DNA of 64,000 nt from Salvator merianae (GCA_003586115.2 QVOM02000025.1:43010522-43074521); one strand, 5' to 3'. Counted from the first letter of the stretch, positions 49,085-62,550 are shown. Made by a program: numbers and translations. The notes: a model not told the origin generated them from the sequence alone.

Positions 49085-49620
49085 TTTTATTTATTTATTT
49101 ATTTATTTATTTGCATTTTTATCCTGCCCTATCCTGCCCTATCCTGCCCGAAGGTCTCAGGGCGGGTTACAACAATTAAAACAACAACAACAACAAAACC
49201 CAAAACATAAAAGGCACGCAATTTAAATGGTATCCATCCATATAAGTGGGTTAGTTTTATTCCTGCTGAGCCCTACTTGTTTGTTGATCTGTCATGGATT
49301 ACTTTTTATTATTTATTACTTATATTTTTATACCATACTATACCTGACAGTCTCAGGGTGGTTTACAGTTAAAATATACCTGTTAAAATTATAAAACCAA
49401 AAAAATATAGAAAGAGCACTAGAGTAGTAGAAAGGAAATACCTGGGCAAAGAGGTGAGTTTTCACTGGGGAAAGGCTATTCCACAAACTAGACATCATTA
49501 CCAAGAAGATCCTTTTTTGCACTGCCACCCCTCTTATAATTAAAGAGAAGGGAAAGGTAAGGAAGGCCCCCCACTGCTGGTCTTAACTGACAGGCTGGTC
49601 TATAAAAGAGGAGGCACTTC
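49085..49620. repeat. (ATTT)n, 10-bp tandem and degenerate LINE/SINE tail
   Basis: About seven ATTT units (49085-49113), then ATCCTGCCCT three times (49121-49149, last base changed), then TCTCAGGGCGGGTTACAACAATTAAAAC. A second related tail begins at about 49320 (ACAGTCTCAGGGTGGTTTAC) and is followed by GAGGTGAGTTTTCACTGGGG, seen in squamate LINE/SINE debris as I remember it. Confidence 0.6.
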
Positions 49621-51229
49621 TTCAAGCATTTTGGCTTCTACTTTCTTAGAAGAGATGCTGTATGAGGATCTTGTGGCTGCAGAGGCTTCACCCTAAGACT
49701 TCTAACCACTTTAAGGCAGATTTCCCTGGAGAGTTCAAGTCTATCGTGATGCCATCAAAATTCCACAGAATGTTACAAATTAATGTCACAAATTAAGAAC
49801 CATTTGGCATTTTTAGAGCAGGAAAAAAAAATGAGCTTGGAAGAAAAAAATAATATTTCTCCAAGGCTTGTAGCAAAAACTGATTGGCTATGATGCTCCT
49901 AGCTTAGAGCCCATGACGTTTTAAGGGAAACGTCATTTCAAACTCTAAGCCACTTTTTAAAAGTTTCCTTTCTTTTTAAAATCAAGCAACAACATTTGTT
50001 TCAAAAGGTATCCAGTAAGTTAAAAAACATAATAGGGGAAAGAAAAACTGACAGCAGAGGAAGATTTTTGTTTATTTAAGTTTGCGTTCAGTGTTTACTC
50101 AGCAAAGCACAGAAGTCCTCCCTCTTTTTGCAGGGAACCTGCGTTAGGTTCTCCTACAATATTATATGTGCCTTTGCTCAGAGACAATTCTACAAGAAGC
50201 CATGTAGAGTGGTTCCTCTTTCCCTGGTCCATCTGTAAAATTAAGAACACCTGCTGTTGTTGCTCTGCCAGGAGAAAAAGGCCTTGTAATATCAAAGATA
50301 TTCAGTGTCGGAAGCCTCCCTTAGACACACCTACTCTCAAAACATTTGTAATTCAGTTTATTACCAAGATTTAATTGCCATAATAAAAACCAGAATGACA
50401 TCTTTTTTTCTCCCACATAATTTTATGTCTCACCTTTCTTGCATCATAACTCAAATGTATGGACATGCATGGAGATCCCATGAGTCTCCAGTCCAAGCTT
50501 TGGCCACATCCAGACAGCTTTATCTTAAGCAAGATGGTTGGCTCACATACCTTAAGACCTTTCTCTGGGGTACAGAGAACTATAGCTGTTGTTTATGCTG
50601 TATATTATGCTTAATGAGGATCAGTGGGTAGTGGTGTATGAAAGGAGTAAACAGGGTGATAAAAGTGTTAGTCATTTTAATTTTCCTCCCGCTTAGTTCA
50701 GTCTTGGGATACTTTTAAGCTAGAAAATACAACTTGATTTTTCTTTTTAAAAACTGCGTAGAATTAAAACCAGACAAACAGCAGACTGTAAAACAGTGAC
50801 GTATATATTTAATGACTCGCCTGAGACTAGGGAAAGTTCCTTAAATGTTGAAACTGGCTAAAATAATTTAAAATTTGTGAGCTTGGTGAAAAATCCTTGG
50901 CCAATGCTGAACTCTTTTTGCTTCCCCTTTAATAAAAGTCTCTTGATGTACTTGTTAACAGCATGTTCAGTCTCTTGAATTTCTGGCCTATTAGAACTGT
51001 TTTCATGTTTTATAATGTGACCTTGAAGGAAACTAATATAATAACATTATACAGATCAAAATATCAAGAAGGATTTTTTTTAAAGAACAAAACCCCAACA
51101 ACTTTGCAATAACTGTTATAAGACTCATAATTGATTGACCATCTGTCTATGTGAAATACATATCTTTACCCAGTGTTCAGAAGACATTTTTGGATCCCAT
51201 TTCCTACTCAACTACTCTATGCGGTGGGC

Positions 51230-51690
51230 TTGGATTAGTAATGGATAGCCACCCAGTGACAATCATGGCCGAACTGAGATATGGCTAGAGAGATATGGTG
51301 TAGTATAAGGAAGGCCATGTCTCCTGCTAGCATGCTCTGTCTACATTGTATGAAGCATAGATGGGACTAGGTGGCCTAAAATAGTCACCTAGTCTGGGAT
51401 ATTGGTAGACCTGTTTAAAAAGCTCTACCAGCACATGAGTGGCCACTAAACCAGATCACAAACCTCTGTGTTCTGTTTTAGCTGGGAATCCACTTGGGTG
51501 AGCTGGCTGTTGGAGCCCTCAGAACTAGCTCTGAAGCTGACACAAACTTTGGAGCTGGCAGGGGAACTGTCCGAGAACAGTCATCTAATTGTGGATGGCC
51601 TTGTTTCTGGACACATGGATCTGTTCTTCAGGTGGACTGCTCCAGCAGAAATGGACCAGCTGGAGTGGCACACCTATGTGGATGATATAA
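51230..51690. mobile_element. Partial TIR element K
   Basis: AAGGCCATGTCTCCTGCTAG, GGATATTGGTAGACCTG and AGCTCTACCAG match interiors of elements B, M and N. Terminal repeats not resolved; the adjacent element L begins 80 bp further. Confidence 0.5.
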
Positions 51691-51770
51691 TTTATCAGAT
51701 ACAGACCAGAATCCTGTTTTATTAAGTCTTGCTTTAGTTCCACTGAAATAAATTTACAGCAGATCTATGA

Positions 51771-52207
51771 GGCCATTCCCCCTCACTGGACTGCTCTGTC
51801 TGCATTAGACAGAGTGTGTTCCTGATTAGGAAGACCTCAATCAGGATCACTGGTAGACCTGTTTAATCGAGACTACCAGCAGGACCAGCAGTCCTGTATT
51901 CAGGACTCCTGGGGGACGTGGTTCAGTAGTGTGCTGTAGGATGCCACAGAAATGCATCTCCCAGAGGCCTCGATGCTAGGAACTTTTGTTCCTAGCTCTT
52001 GGAGGCATGGGTGTGCAGTCATGAAGCTTGCATGGGCTTTGAGGCTGTGGCATGGGCCAGTATGGATCAGCGCTGTCACTGATCAGTTCCTGGCCTCAAG
52101 GCATCTGATGCTGATCCTGCCCTCTCTTCCCCCTGGTCAGAATCAGTGGGCCTGGCTGATCCAGACCCACTGATTCCGACTAAAGGCAGGTAAGTGCAGA
52201 AAGGGCC
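51771..52207. mobile_element. TIR element L
   Basis: Left end GGCCATTCCCCCTCACTGG (diverged); right end GGTAAGTGCAGAAAGGGCC. Interior includes CACTGGTAGACCTGTTTAA, the TAGGAACTTTTGTTCCTAG palindrome, and several GATCAG/CTGATC words. No coding signal beyond chance ORFs. Confidence 0.68.
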
Positions 52208-53459
52208 TGTTGCATCAACGATCGTGAGGAAAAAATGAGATGTGGTAGAATCTCCAAAGTACTAGGAGAAGATTTCCAACTCCAGATTCTTTAGTAAAAT
52301 TGAAAAAGTATATGTGGGATTGAATGGAACTGGGATAATCATGTGAAGAAATGATAAACAGTACATTTTAAAGATATTAACGTTTTTGTTAATATGTATT
52401 ATGACAGATATGTCTGTGCTGTAGAGAAAGTTACTGTAGCATTTATACTTTGTTTGTGAAGGAGGAAGACACTTAATTTTGTCTACAAAGATCCGCAGTA
52501 ACAGTTGAGATGGGAGGTACAGCATTTCCTTGAGATTAATGTCTAGTTAAGAGGAGTTGATGAGGCAAAACTCAATTGGGGGCCATTAACCACAGCTGGT
52601 CATTATTTTGCAGGAAGTGCTCCAGGCTGAAGTCATTACAGCTAGTATGAAATGGCAGAGAACAAGCTATAGATGTGCATTTATTATTTATTTTTAGCAA
52701 TATAATAGTTTCTATTAGTATAAACACAACATTTATAGGGATGTCTCCCCTGTAGTATAGGAAATTCCACTGCTTGAATTAGTATCCATGTTCCCTTTGT
52801 TTTGTGACCTTTTATAGTTATAAGATTCTTTATGCAGTATTTGTATTAAAGCCAAGATCTTATTAAGCTATTTTCCCCTGTGTGTCTCTGTGCAGGTTTA
52901 AAGCAAACATGAAAAAAAATTTCAAAACTATATCTTTACATAGGAAGTAAATGCCATCTGACTCTCATTTTAGAATCAAATTTTTAATTTTAATCAAGAA
53001 AAATCAAGAAAATATAAAATATGCATTGCAGAACACAAATATTTCTGTCTTTTTAGAATGTCAAAAGGTATATATTTTAAAAATGAAAGCCGTTGCCTGA
53101 ACATCCTTTTGTCTTATGTATCTAATTAGATTTTCCACGTCAGCTACCTCCTAGTTGTGATTAATTCTTTCTGAGATTGTTGGGAATTGCATAAGTTTTG
53201 ATATAGCCTTGCAAGGATCAAATGAAATCTCACCTGTGTGTTTTTGTTATTTTAAAACAGAGATGTAAAAATGCTTGAAATCCACTTTTGCTACTGTTGA
53301 AGGAGTATGGAAGATGGAATTATCAATTTCAAAGTTATGCAGTCATTACAACTTTTTGATTATTCTGATATTTCTGTTTTCTTACCAAATCCTCAGTTTG
53401 GCATAAATACGAAACTAAACAAAAAAATTCTGTTTTTATTGTTAATTTTCATTCTTGTT

Positions 53460-53560
53460 TATTATTTTCTTTAATTGTAGTTTATTGTTTATCTGTTGTG
53501 TATTGTAAACAGCACTGAGACATAACTGTTTGGCAGTATATAAATATAATATATATAAAA
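53460..53560 (+). repeat. LINE tail-like A/T-rich segment
   Basis: GTGTATTGTAAACAGCACTGAG...GGCAGTATATAAATATAAT resembles the 3' ends of L2/CR1-type LINEs. Confidence 0.45.
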
Positions 53561-53726
53561 AATCAATCTTTGCTATAATTGATGTCAAAACAAACCCTAC
53601 TGATTTCTAAAACATCAGCTAAGGAAGAACTATTCAATTGCATCTGGTCTGCATCATAGTTATGTTAAATTGTTGTTCAAGGCATGACACAGAACACAGG
53701 GTATATCCCATGATGTAGCACTTTAT

Positions 53727-54133
53727 GGCCTTCTCCGCACTTATCTCAGGAATGGGCCAGTGCAGGGGCTACCCCTCTTCTGGGCCTCTCTCTTCCACAC
53801 TCAGATGCAGACTAGATAGGCCCCACCCCCCCGCTAGCATATTGCATCCGCATTGGCTGGAATACCAGTAGACCTGTTTTAAAAGATCTATCAGTAGTCC
53901 AGGGACCTCTGGTTTTGAATAGCGAGGCATGGGGAAGGCCACATACCTCCCTATTTTCCTTTAACATGGGGACCCATGTGCTCCGAGTGCTCCAAGGCCA
54001 GGAATGTTAGTTTCTGGCTGTTGGAGCCTTTGTGTCAGGCTCCAAAGCTCACACAAAATTCAGAGTGGTATGGGATGGCACAGGGCGGCATGGGGCCTGT
54101 TCTGGAACAGGCTGTCTAAGTGCAGATGATCTT
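53727..54133. mobile_element. TIR element M
   Basis: Left end GGCCTTCTCCGCACTTATC; right end CTAAGTGCAGATGATC (partly decayed). Interior shares CTGGAATACCAGTAGACCTG, GCTCCAAGGCCAGGAATG and GTTCTGGAACAGGCTGTC with element B. Confidence 0.65.
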
Positions 54134-57100
54134 TTCCCAGGCTATTAGGACTGCTTACATTGAAGCTGAGGAACAAATGTACAGCTACATTTTTTGGCAT
54201 GCCCAAAAATTGTCTTGGAAGTCAGCCATTTTCAGCATGTCAAAAAATACTGCAGTGTGGGTAACTGGGTAGGTAGTTCACTTGCACTGCTTCCATCTAT
54301 ATACAGTGCAAGTGCCTGAGAGCATTCAGCCCCCTTGTGTCATTTTTCCTGCTCTTCCAGTCGTTGGAAGTACATTGCATGCCTGGAGCACTGCTAGCAA
54401 GCAGACCTTCTGCCTGTCAGGCACTTGTTTTTTGTGCCTACTCTGATGCAGCCTTAGGCTGTGCTGGATAGTCTACCATTATCCAAATGCTTATCGCTAC
54501 CATGACTTCACATACAAGTGCAATGCAGCCCTGCCTATGGAGAGGCTGATAATGGTGGTAGTTGCACTTCCAGGAATGGTAAGTTCCCCGTACCTTTTTA
54601 ATGGGGTTACCTACTTGTGAGTTGCTACATGTGCTGAAGGGAGCCCAGGGTCCTTGGGTGAGGTACCAAACAATCCTGGGCCTCTCTAAGCAGTTTGTAA
54701 GAAATGATCTTACAAACTGCACTTCAGCACATTCTTACCAGACTGCATATCAGGATACAGCAGGAATTATAAACAACTATGATAAACCATCTTACTTTTC
54801 TTTTACAACAACACATTCAGCAAAAAAGAAAAGATTGTCAACTTATCCTGGTCTGTTTTACCCCTATGTTGTTTCAGGGATGGGCAATTGCTGCAGCAGA
54901 TTCTACTAAAATTTGTGGCCATTTGTATTCAGTCAACTTGCACGATATAAAGTAATCTGGGATGCAGTGGCTGTGCTGTTTCGCTGTAAGTATAGGTTAC
55001 TTTTTTGATTGGGAAAAATGCTGTACAGTGATTAGTTTAACTATATTTAGTACGTTTATGGTACAGTCCTTATTGTAGCAGTAGCATCATTTCAATGATT
55101 CAGAAGTACAACTGTACCCAACTGGGTCCAGGGCTTCCATGACCACATAAAAAAGGCTGGCAGAAGCTTTAGCATTCAGCACAAAATGTGGCTAGGATAC
55201 AGACAGAGGGGACCATACCTTATGGTAGTTCCAGGTTTCAGTTCTGCCTCATGTCTACTCTAGCAAAAGCACCAGCAGATACTAATGATGCCATCCACAA
55301 TGTGGGGAGTTCATTCTCTTTGCTCATTTCCCAACGTCATATAGGCCAGATTTCAACAATATGGCCAGATTTCTAAAAAGAAATATATATAAAAACAAAT
55401 AAGCATTGTTTTGACATCAGGAATGACAATATAATAATTTCTCCATAATTGTTTGAATTAGATTTCTCCAAACCAATGCAAAAATGGTTTTTTTGAATAC
55501 CAGACCTGGGTGGAACAATGATTCAACATCTTTCCCATTCTCAACTAAAAAAAGAAATTAAAAATCCTGGTAGATTGCAGCTGGCAAAGAAAAAGGCTAG
55601 TGGGTTTGTTGGAGAGTGGGAAGAACAACAGGGGCCAGAGAAAGGCGACAGGAGCAGAGGAGGGTGCAGATTGGTAAGACATGTCTGTATAGCATTCTGG
55701 CAGGCTTCAGTGCTTGGTGCAGTATGTAGTGCCCCAGCAAGCTTTGAATCACTCCTTCTCTTCTCTTCCATTTTGGTATGAGAGTGGAAACAGCAGAATC
55801 ATGGCTGTATGCAATACAGATGTGGAGAGATACACAGCACATTCAACATGAATCTATAAATTTCATTAATTTGGAAACCACAAATACGGAGAAACTACTG
55901 TATTAGAAAAGCAATGGATGAACATTTTCCTCTCTGAGAATACTCTGTTATTGTTCTTAAAGGGGCTGTGTTTCATCAACAAAAGTCTTAAGGTAGATCA
56001 AAATGTGAAACTACTGAATTGCAATTCGTCAAGACAGAGCTATCCCGTGCAAACTGAATTGGAATAATGGGCTGGTTTACACAACTGCTATTTAGCGTAT
56101 TACTGCTTAGTGTTAATTACACATGGGTAATATATTTATTGCCAACTGTACATTTCATTTCCATCTTACCACTGTTTACAGTGTGATTTGCCACTAATGT
56201 GCAAACATGCAGTTTAGGATAACACATCATGAATTGATGATGTCTACAGACAGTTATGCCATAATAAATTTGTTAGATAGTAAAGTGCCATGAAACAATT
56301 GGAGGGATTTTTGACTGGAAGAGGTTAATACAGCTATCCCTCTGAAAACAGCAAGGAGATTAAATATTGCTCTATACGTTATCACTTTGAACAGAAAATA
56401 TAATCTGGTTAAGTTATACTATATTTTAATTTCCATAACAATATATAAGTTCCTGATTACTGCATTGGAAGTTTTGTTGGCATGCAGCAAGGACTTGCTA
56501 ATTAAATAGTGAATTATTCTATTTAGTTAAATCTCATAAGACTTTATCAATGAGGACTGGAAATCCAACATATAAAATATGTAAACATCCAATAAAAACT
56601 GAAGCACATCATGAATACATGGTAGTAAAAGTCCAGAGAGCTATAGAATAAATGACTTATGTTCACTTTAGGTGTTCTGGAAACATGGCATCATTTTTCC
56701 AGTTTTGACTCATATCAAGACCACCCTGAAGAATGGCTTAATTGAATCAAATCCCCAAAGACTATATTTATCATTTAGTTTATAAGTTTGGCAGCTAACT
56801 AGACATAACAAAATATGCAAATTAAATTACAGCTAACAATTCCACAGGAGTCCACAGTATTCACACCACATAATATAAGTATTTAATTTACCAGTAACAA
56901 TCAAAACTTGAGTTGACAAAGGAAATTGTCATCTTCACTCAAACTGTAGGAAAGCATGCTGATTTTTTTCCTTCCTTTTTGTTTCAGTGTAATAAACTAA
57001 GAATAATAGTTTTAAGTTTCACCAAGTTGGAAATGCATGCACTAGGAATGATTTGTAATAATGTTTTATGTTATTCAATGAGACGTTTGGAGCAGATATG

Positions 57101-57663
57101 GGGAAAGTAGTTATATATTGATCTCACTATTTTACTTTGAAGAAATCAAAGTACCAAGGGAGACTTTTATGCCAGGGGCTGCATGGTGTCTTTATGGTAG
57201 CTTGAATGCACAGTGAGGAAGTGGTGTCTGCATGATACTGCTCCCTTGTTGCACATTCAGTGCAGAGGTACAGTGCAGTGTAACACATAGATGTTACATT
57301 CTTTCTCCACTATGCCACAACAAGCACTGTTATGGCACTTCTACTACAGAACTGTTTGAAGAACTCTGAGAGTTTTTCAAACAGCTCTCAGCCACAGACA
57401 TTTGAGGGGATTTATTGGTCCCCTAGGTGATGTTTGTATATTTGAACACAGGAAGTGGCCCATGTGCCCATTCTCTGTGTTTGAACCCCCCCTTATATTA
57501 GAAGTCAGGAACCCCCCTGGTACAATTCTGAGGGTGGAGGAAATGCCCAAGGTTTTTAACTCAGGGGAGGGAGGGAGATGTAACTTGCACCCTCGAGTTT
57601 CAAAATGACAGCCTTTATGGATGGTCTTTATCGGGAGAGTGATAGGGACAATGTGACCTTTTT
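54134..57663. other. HHIP 5' flank, no recognised feature
   Basis: A/T-rich sequence with only short ORFs. No repeat family, RNA gene or exon recognised. Confidence 0.5.
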
Positions 57664-58600
57664 TGGTTCTCCTTGATCTCCCAGCTGCTTTTGATACTGA
57701 CAATGGTATCCTTCTGGAGGCACTTCAGAGACTGGGACTTGGAGGCACTGTTTTACAGTGGTTCTCTTCCTATTTCCGTGGTAGACTCCAGAAAGTAGCA
57801 ATGAGGGATTTTTGTTAGATGCTCTGGGAACTTTCTCGTTGAGATCCCCAGGATTTGATTTTGTTTCCTGTGCTTCTAGCTATAGGAAGCTTCTGGGAGA
57901 GGTCATCAGGAGTTTTGGAGTGAGGGGCAATCACTGATGACACCCAACTCTATCTGTCAATTCCTCTTCAGTCAGGGGAGGCAGTTCAGGTGCCTGATTG
58001 CTGCCTGGAGCTGGATGTGGACTAATAAATTGAATTCAGACAAGACAGAGGTATTGTCATGGGGTCCTGAGTCTAGGAAGTTAAGGGGCACCTGAATCTA
58101 GGAAGTTAAGGGGCACCAGGTATGTGATCGGAGGTGGGTGTTTATGGATTTGTCACTGTTATTTGAGACCTATGTAGCAGTTGTAGCCAGAAGTGCCTAC
58201 CTTCATCTCTGATTGGTTTATCAGCTTCAGCCCTTCTTGGATAGGGATAACTTGGTCTCAGTGATTCATGCTCATGTAACCTCCAGATTAGACTACTGTA
58301 CAGAATGCAGCAGCTCAACTGCTGATGGGAGTTTCTGGTTGGACATGCAGTACATTACACACATTATACTGGTCCTGAAAGATCTTCACTAGCCCAGTTC
58401 CAGGTGTTGATGCTAACATGTAAAGCCTTAAGTGGCTTGGGTCCTGGTTATCTGAAGGAGTGCCTTCTCCCATATAGACCTGCCTGAGTACTGAGATCTC
58501 AAGGATAGGGCATTTTAGTAGTTCCTCCTCTCTCAGAGGTGAAGGGGCAGGGACGTGCAAGAGGGTCTTTTCTATGGTGGTTCCCAGCAATTGCAGGAAA
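57664..58600 (+). mobile_element. L2/CR1-type LINE, RT to C-terminus
   Basis: The + strand reads VLLDLPAAFDTDN (RT motif with the first catalytic Asp), GLGGTVLQWFSSYFRGRLQK, then after a frameshift TDDTQLYLSIPLQSGEAV, where the DD pair (57936-57941) is the RT catalytic motif, then C-terminal blocks ending SLRGEGAGTCKRVFSMVVP near 58580. Stops and frameshifts show it is dead. A 25-bp tandem pair lies at 58067-58116. Confidence 0.85.
58067..58116 (+). repeat. 25-bp tandem duplication within LINE
   Basis: Two copies of a unit starting CTGA(G/A)TCTAGGAAGTTAAG, one mismatch. Confidence 0.95.
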
Positions 58601-60679
58601 GCAGAGGAACTTGGCAGATCTCAGGGCACAAGGTGAAGTTGAGCAGTTTACACAGTACTAGAACAGGGCTTAGGACGAAAACGGCACAAGAGTTTGGGAG
58701 TTTGGTAACATCAAAAGAGCAATTCAAAAATAGCAGTAGTCACAGATGTGAAGAAAACAAGGGCCTTTCCAAATGGGACACTGTGGAAGCTGGCATGGGC
58801 TTCAGAGACAGTGTTGGGGCTAGGTATAAGACATGCTATCCCAGTGCAGACAGGCTTGTCTCACAGCAGAAGCAACCCAACCTGGGGACAGGTTGTTATT
58901 CTCAGGACTGGTAGCTTATCCTGTCCCAGGATAGTGGCTGTAAGTGCAAATATGGATCAGAATTCAATAAACTGTATTTGAGTCAGAACCAGGAAATGAA
59001 AAGTCATAATTTACTCACCACCAGAGGGACTGAGGCTGAGTGCTGAAATTTAGGCTATTGATTCAGGAGGGGTCCTTGTTCTAGGAAGCTCTGGGACAGG
59101 GGCTCAAGATACACAGGACAATATCCAGGACAAGGTAGGCAAACTATAAATCCACTAAAGAAAAGACAGGATGCATCTACATGGGCATTTGCAACAGTGT
59201 TTTGGTTGTCCAGGGGCCAGGTCGAGCCAACGTTTTTGCATCCAAGCCTCCCCATCCTTCCATGAGAAAGATCCAAGTGGTCTTGAGTTGCTTTTGCTTG
59301 TGGACTTGCCTCCTTGTCTGAACTGTGTGCAGAGACCCAAACTGTGGTGGACTTCTGCTTCCAGTTCTGAACCTCCAGAACATTTCCAGATGTGATTTTC
59401 ACTGCTGTGAGCAGAGTCTTCCACTGTCTCCCACAAATCACAGCATTCCAGGTGCTGCACCAAGGCAAACAAAAGTCTTGGATATTTGTATTGCAACTGC
59501 TCCAAAAACTTTGGTCCTCAAAGAACAATTTAACCAATCCCTGTTTGAGGCTTCACAGCCACATGAGTATAAAGCAATATAGAAAATGTTTAATTATATA
59601 GTGTAGGTTGCAAACCCATTTAACTTCCCAGCTATGCTGGGGAGCTGGAATTGAGAACATTAGTTATGAGGCTGCATAATATATACACCTGACATAACAG
59701 CAATATACACACAGTTTGATGAAATACAGAGGACATTCCTAAGCATTTCTGTTACTGTAACTACAGGTGCATGCTAACAGAGCACATGTTTTATGGCAAA
59801 CAATGCAGCTCCATGAAAATGCCTCAGAGGGAAAAGGAACAGCTTGGAAAAGGGGGAAGGAAGACAGAAGTACAGAATCCATCTTGTTCAAGTTTTAATC
59901 CCTCCTTTTGATCTTGCAACAATCTCATGTGTAGTTTAACCCTATGAACATTATTCCTGAAAAGGCAGAAGTATGTGTCTATCAAGTCTCATAAAAAATA
60001 GGCTGAGCGGCCGCTTGCCATGCTATGCAATTTAACTAGAAATGGATATCTTCAAAAGGGAGATGTGTTGGTTTGCTACAGATAGGGAGGGGATTGTGGC
60101 TCAGCCAATCAAAGTGATGGTATTTTTAATTTTGTTGATTGCTACTACTGACGTTTGCCTGTTTTGCAGTCTCAACACAATTTTGTATTATTATTACTTT
60201 TATATTTTCAGAGTACTCCCTGAAAATGTAAAAGCACTAAAATTACAAAATTGTGTTCAGATTTCAATACACAGGGGTGGAATGGATCCCTGGCAAAGAC
60301 AGCAAGCTAGGTCCTCATATCATGCAGATTAAGAACAAAAATGTGCAGAATAAAACATGCAAAACACGTGCAGAAGGCAGTAGACCTGATTGCCAACTTC
60401 TTATTGCAAAGCAGAAAACATTTATGTTTCCAATGTCATACTTGCACATACTAATTTCTAGTCTTGTTTCTTACTCTTTCCTTACTCTCCAAGAACTAAC
60501 AGGGAATAATCAATAATTAGATTGTTGCACTATTTTTGCTAGAAGGCACCAGATGTTCCATCTTGCCTGAGGGAAACGAGGAGACAGAGAAACCTAGGGT
60601 GTTCCTCCACCAGCTCCCAGAGGAGGCCCCTCCTTCCCTTAATTCTTCACCTGATTGAATTTGTTTTTATTTGTAATAT
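58601..60679. other. HHIP 5' flank, no clear gene
   Basis: The 160-codon minus ORF at 59055-59537 overlaps plus ORFs of similar length and has no domain. GGATGCATCTACATGGGC at about 59169 resembles the left end of element P but no matching right end was found. Confidence 0.45.
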
Positions 60680-60755
60680 CTGCAATATGTTTCTGTTGTG
60701 GAAACCACTGTGAGATCTCATGGTGAAGAGTGGTATAAAAATATAAATAAATGAA
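60680..60755 (+). repeat. LINE/SINE 3' tail
   Basis: GGAAACCACTGTGAGATCTC...GAGTGGTATAAAAATATAAATAAATGAA is the common tail type ending in ATAAATAAA. Confidence 0.6.
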
Positions 60756-60897
60756 TTAATATCGTTCACAGAATTTATAGAATTCTCAAACACTTTTCTT
60801 TGGGTTATGACTATAGATCAAGGTCTTAGTGATTGTGTATTGCTGGTCACAGAAGCCATTGACCCAAACAATATATAACACAGATTAAGACACTGTG

Positions 60898-61616
60898 GGC
60901 AATTCTGCACTTTCTTGAGATCCAGAATAGGAAGGGGACTAAGGTCCTCCCTTCCTCACTGATGGTGTGGTATAAGGGAGCCCCCCAGTACATTCTATCT
61001 GCACTGGACAGCGTGTAGACCAGAACAAAGCAGCCTAGGCAGCCCAAAATTGCCGCTTGGTCCAGTACACTGGTAGAACTCTTTAAAGAGGTCTGTTGTT
61101 GAACTAAGCAATGGTAAACTGAAGTAGAAGGCATGGGGATAATGCATGCCTCTTTAGTCTGGTCTACCGTGAAGAAAACACCAAAATGGGTCCCCTGTAG
61201 CTTTATACGCCAGGTACATTCATTCCTGGCTATTGGAGACTTTGAAGTCACTGCCCAAACTGTCACAGGCTTCAGAGCTGGCAAGTGTGGCTGGTTTGGA
61301 ACTGCTGTTCAAATGCAGGTTGGCTTTGTTCTGGTCCAGGTCAAGATCTGGCTGCAAGTGGGACAGATTCTTTGGACCTTTCTGCACTTGACCTTATTCC
61401 AGATTGTATCTTGGAATAGGGATCTGCCATCTGCATGCTACTGTGAACTATGGCAGACCCCACCTGGGGCCTGCTATAATCAGCACTAGTGTGTGGATAG
61501 CAGGTCTCTATTCTGGGATATAGTCCAGAATAAAGCCAAGTGCAGAAAGGGCCTTTGATCCAGATTAGAACAGAACACTCTGATCCAGATCACTTAAGGT
61601 AAATGTGAAAACAGCC
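60898..61616. mobile_element. TIR element N, host of palindromic copy 3
   Basis: Left end GGGCAATTCTGCACTTTC; right end GGTAAATGTGAAAACAGCC. The interior shares blocks with elements at 3081, 5635, 51771 and 53727, such as ACTGGTAGA...AGGTCT and the ATGGGTCCCC block. The reverse strand reads as a 145-codon ORF (60847-61284) with no recognisable domain. Confidence 0.7.
61374..61553. mobile_element. 180-bp palindromic element, copy 3
   Basis: Starts GGACCTTTCTGCACTTG and ends CAAGTGCAGAAAGGGCC. TTT flanks both sides (61371-61373, 61554-61556). It is somewhat more diverged than the other two but exactly the same length. It sits inside the TIR element at 60898-61616. Confidence 0.88.
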
Positions 61617-61619
61617 TAT

Positions 61620-62287
61620 GGCTGCATCTGCACACATTTTAAAAAGCAACTCAAAAGTATCTTAGAGGTGGTTACACAGCGTCCATTTGCACTTTAAGCT
61701 AGTGACCTTCAGGGATGCGCACTAGTTAAGTGCGTGACTGGGAGCAGACTATAGCTGCTTCTGATCATGGCTGGCTGTGGAGCATTAAATTGTGCTCCAC
61801 AATTTGACTGGGAGCAGTTATCCTGCTCCAGGCCAAGTGCATTTGCACCCACTTCTGGGTATGAATGCACAGTCACATAGTGCACTGGAGCTGCACCTGT
61901 GCCATCGTGTGATTGCACCCTCGCACACCTGTGTGATCTGCCAGTTGCCATGGCAGTGGCTGGATGCTTCCCGGCTGCTGTCATGGCAAAGTTTGGGAGC
62001 AACATACCAGCATTTGTAATGTGAATGCTGGTATGCTGCTGGTTTTCTACTCTAGGGTCCACAGTGCAGACAGTGTCTGCGCTGCACAGTTCAGGCCACT
62101 TTAGAATGAAACTGTGAAAACACACATACAAACACACATATTCCCATCCCACCCCTAATCCACATTAAAGGCATTTGGAACTACATTTTCTGGCCTTTAA
62201 TGTGGATTAAGTTACCAGCATGTGGATGTTGTCAGTTATAAGATGCTTTTGAACCCGTTTTTTTTTTTACTGTGTGGAGATGCAGCC
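61620..62287. mobile_element. TIR element P (GGCTGCATCT ends)
   Basis: Left end GGCTGCATCTGCACACA; right end TGTGTGGAGATGCAGCC. Flanks are TAT and TAC, close to a 3-bp duplication. It abuts element N with only TAT between them. The interior has GTTGCCATGGC and GCTGGTATGCTG blocks resembling the element at 12322. Confidence 0.75.
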
Positions 62288-62510
62288 TACCATATTGATA
62301 TGTTTTTATTCAAGCTTCATTGGTTTCATTCAAGCTTTGTGCAGGCAGTGGACCACAAATATAGATCAGAAAGGTGGTAAGTGAGAGATGAAGCTCCAGC
62401 TGGAAACCTCCCCTTGATCTCCTCAAATTGTGGATCAAAAAATGCTGCAGAAAGATTCAATAGAGACTTCAGCTAGAACTTCATCCCTTCCCCACTGCTG
62501 TTTTTTACAT

Positions 62511-62550
62511 AACTCTAGATACTGTTTGTAAACTCCAGATACTGTTTGTT
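62511..62550 (+). repeat. 20-bp tandem duplication
   Basis: AACTCTAGATACTGTTTGTA followed by the same unit with two changes. Confidence 0.9.

Noticed and set aside
56719..56727. GACCACCCT, one base from the GLI site GACCACCCA, in the flank of a Hedgehog target gene
   Set aside because: Near-matches to a 9-mer are expected by chance in 64 kb; it is isolated and 29 kb from the promoter.
59055..59537. 160-codon minus ORF
   Set aside because: Overlapping open frames of similar size on both strands and no recognisable motif; probably repeat-derived.
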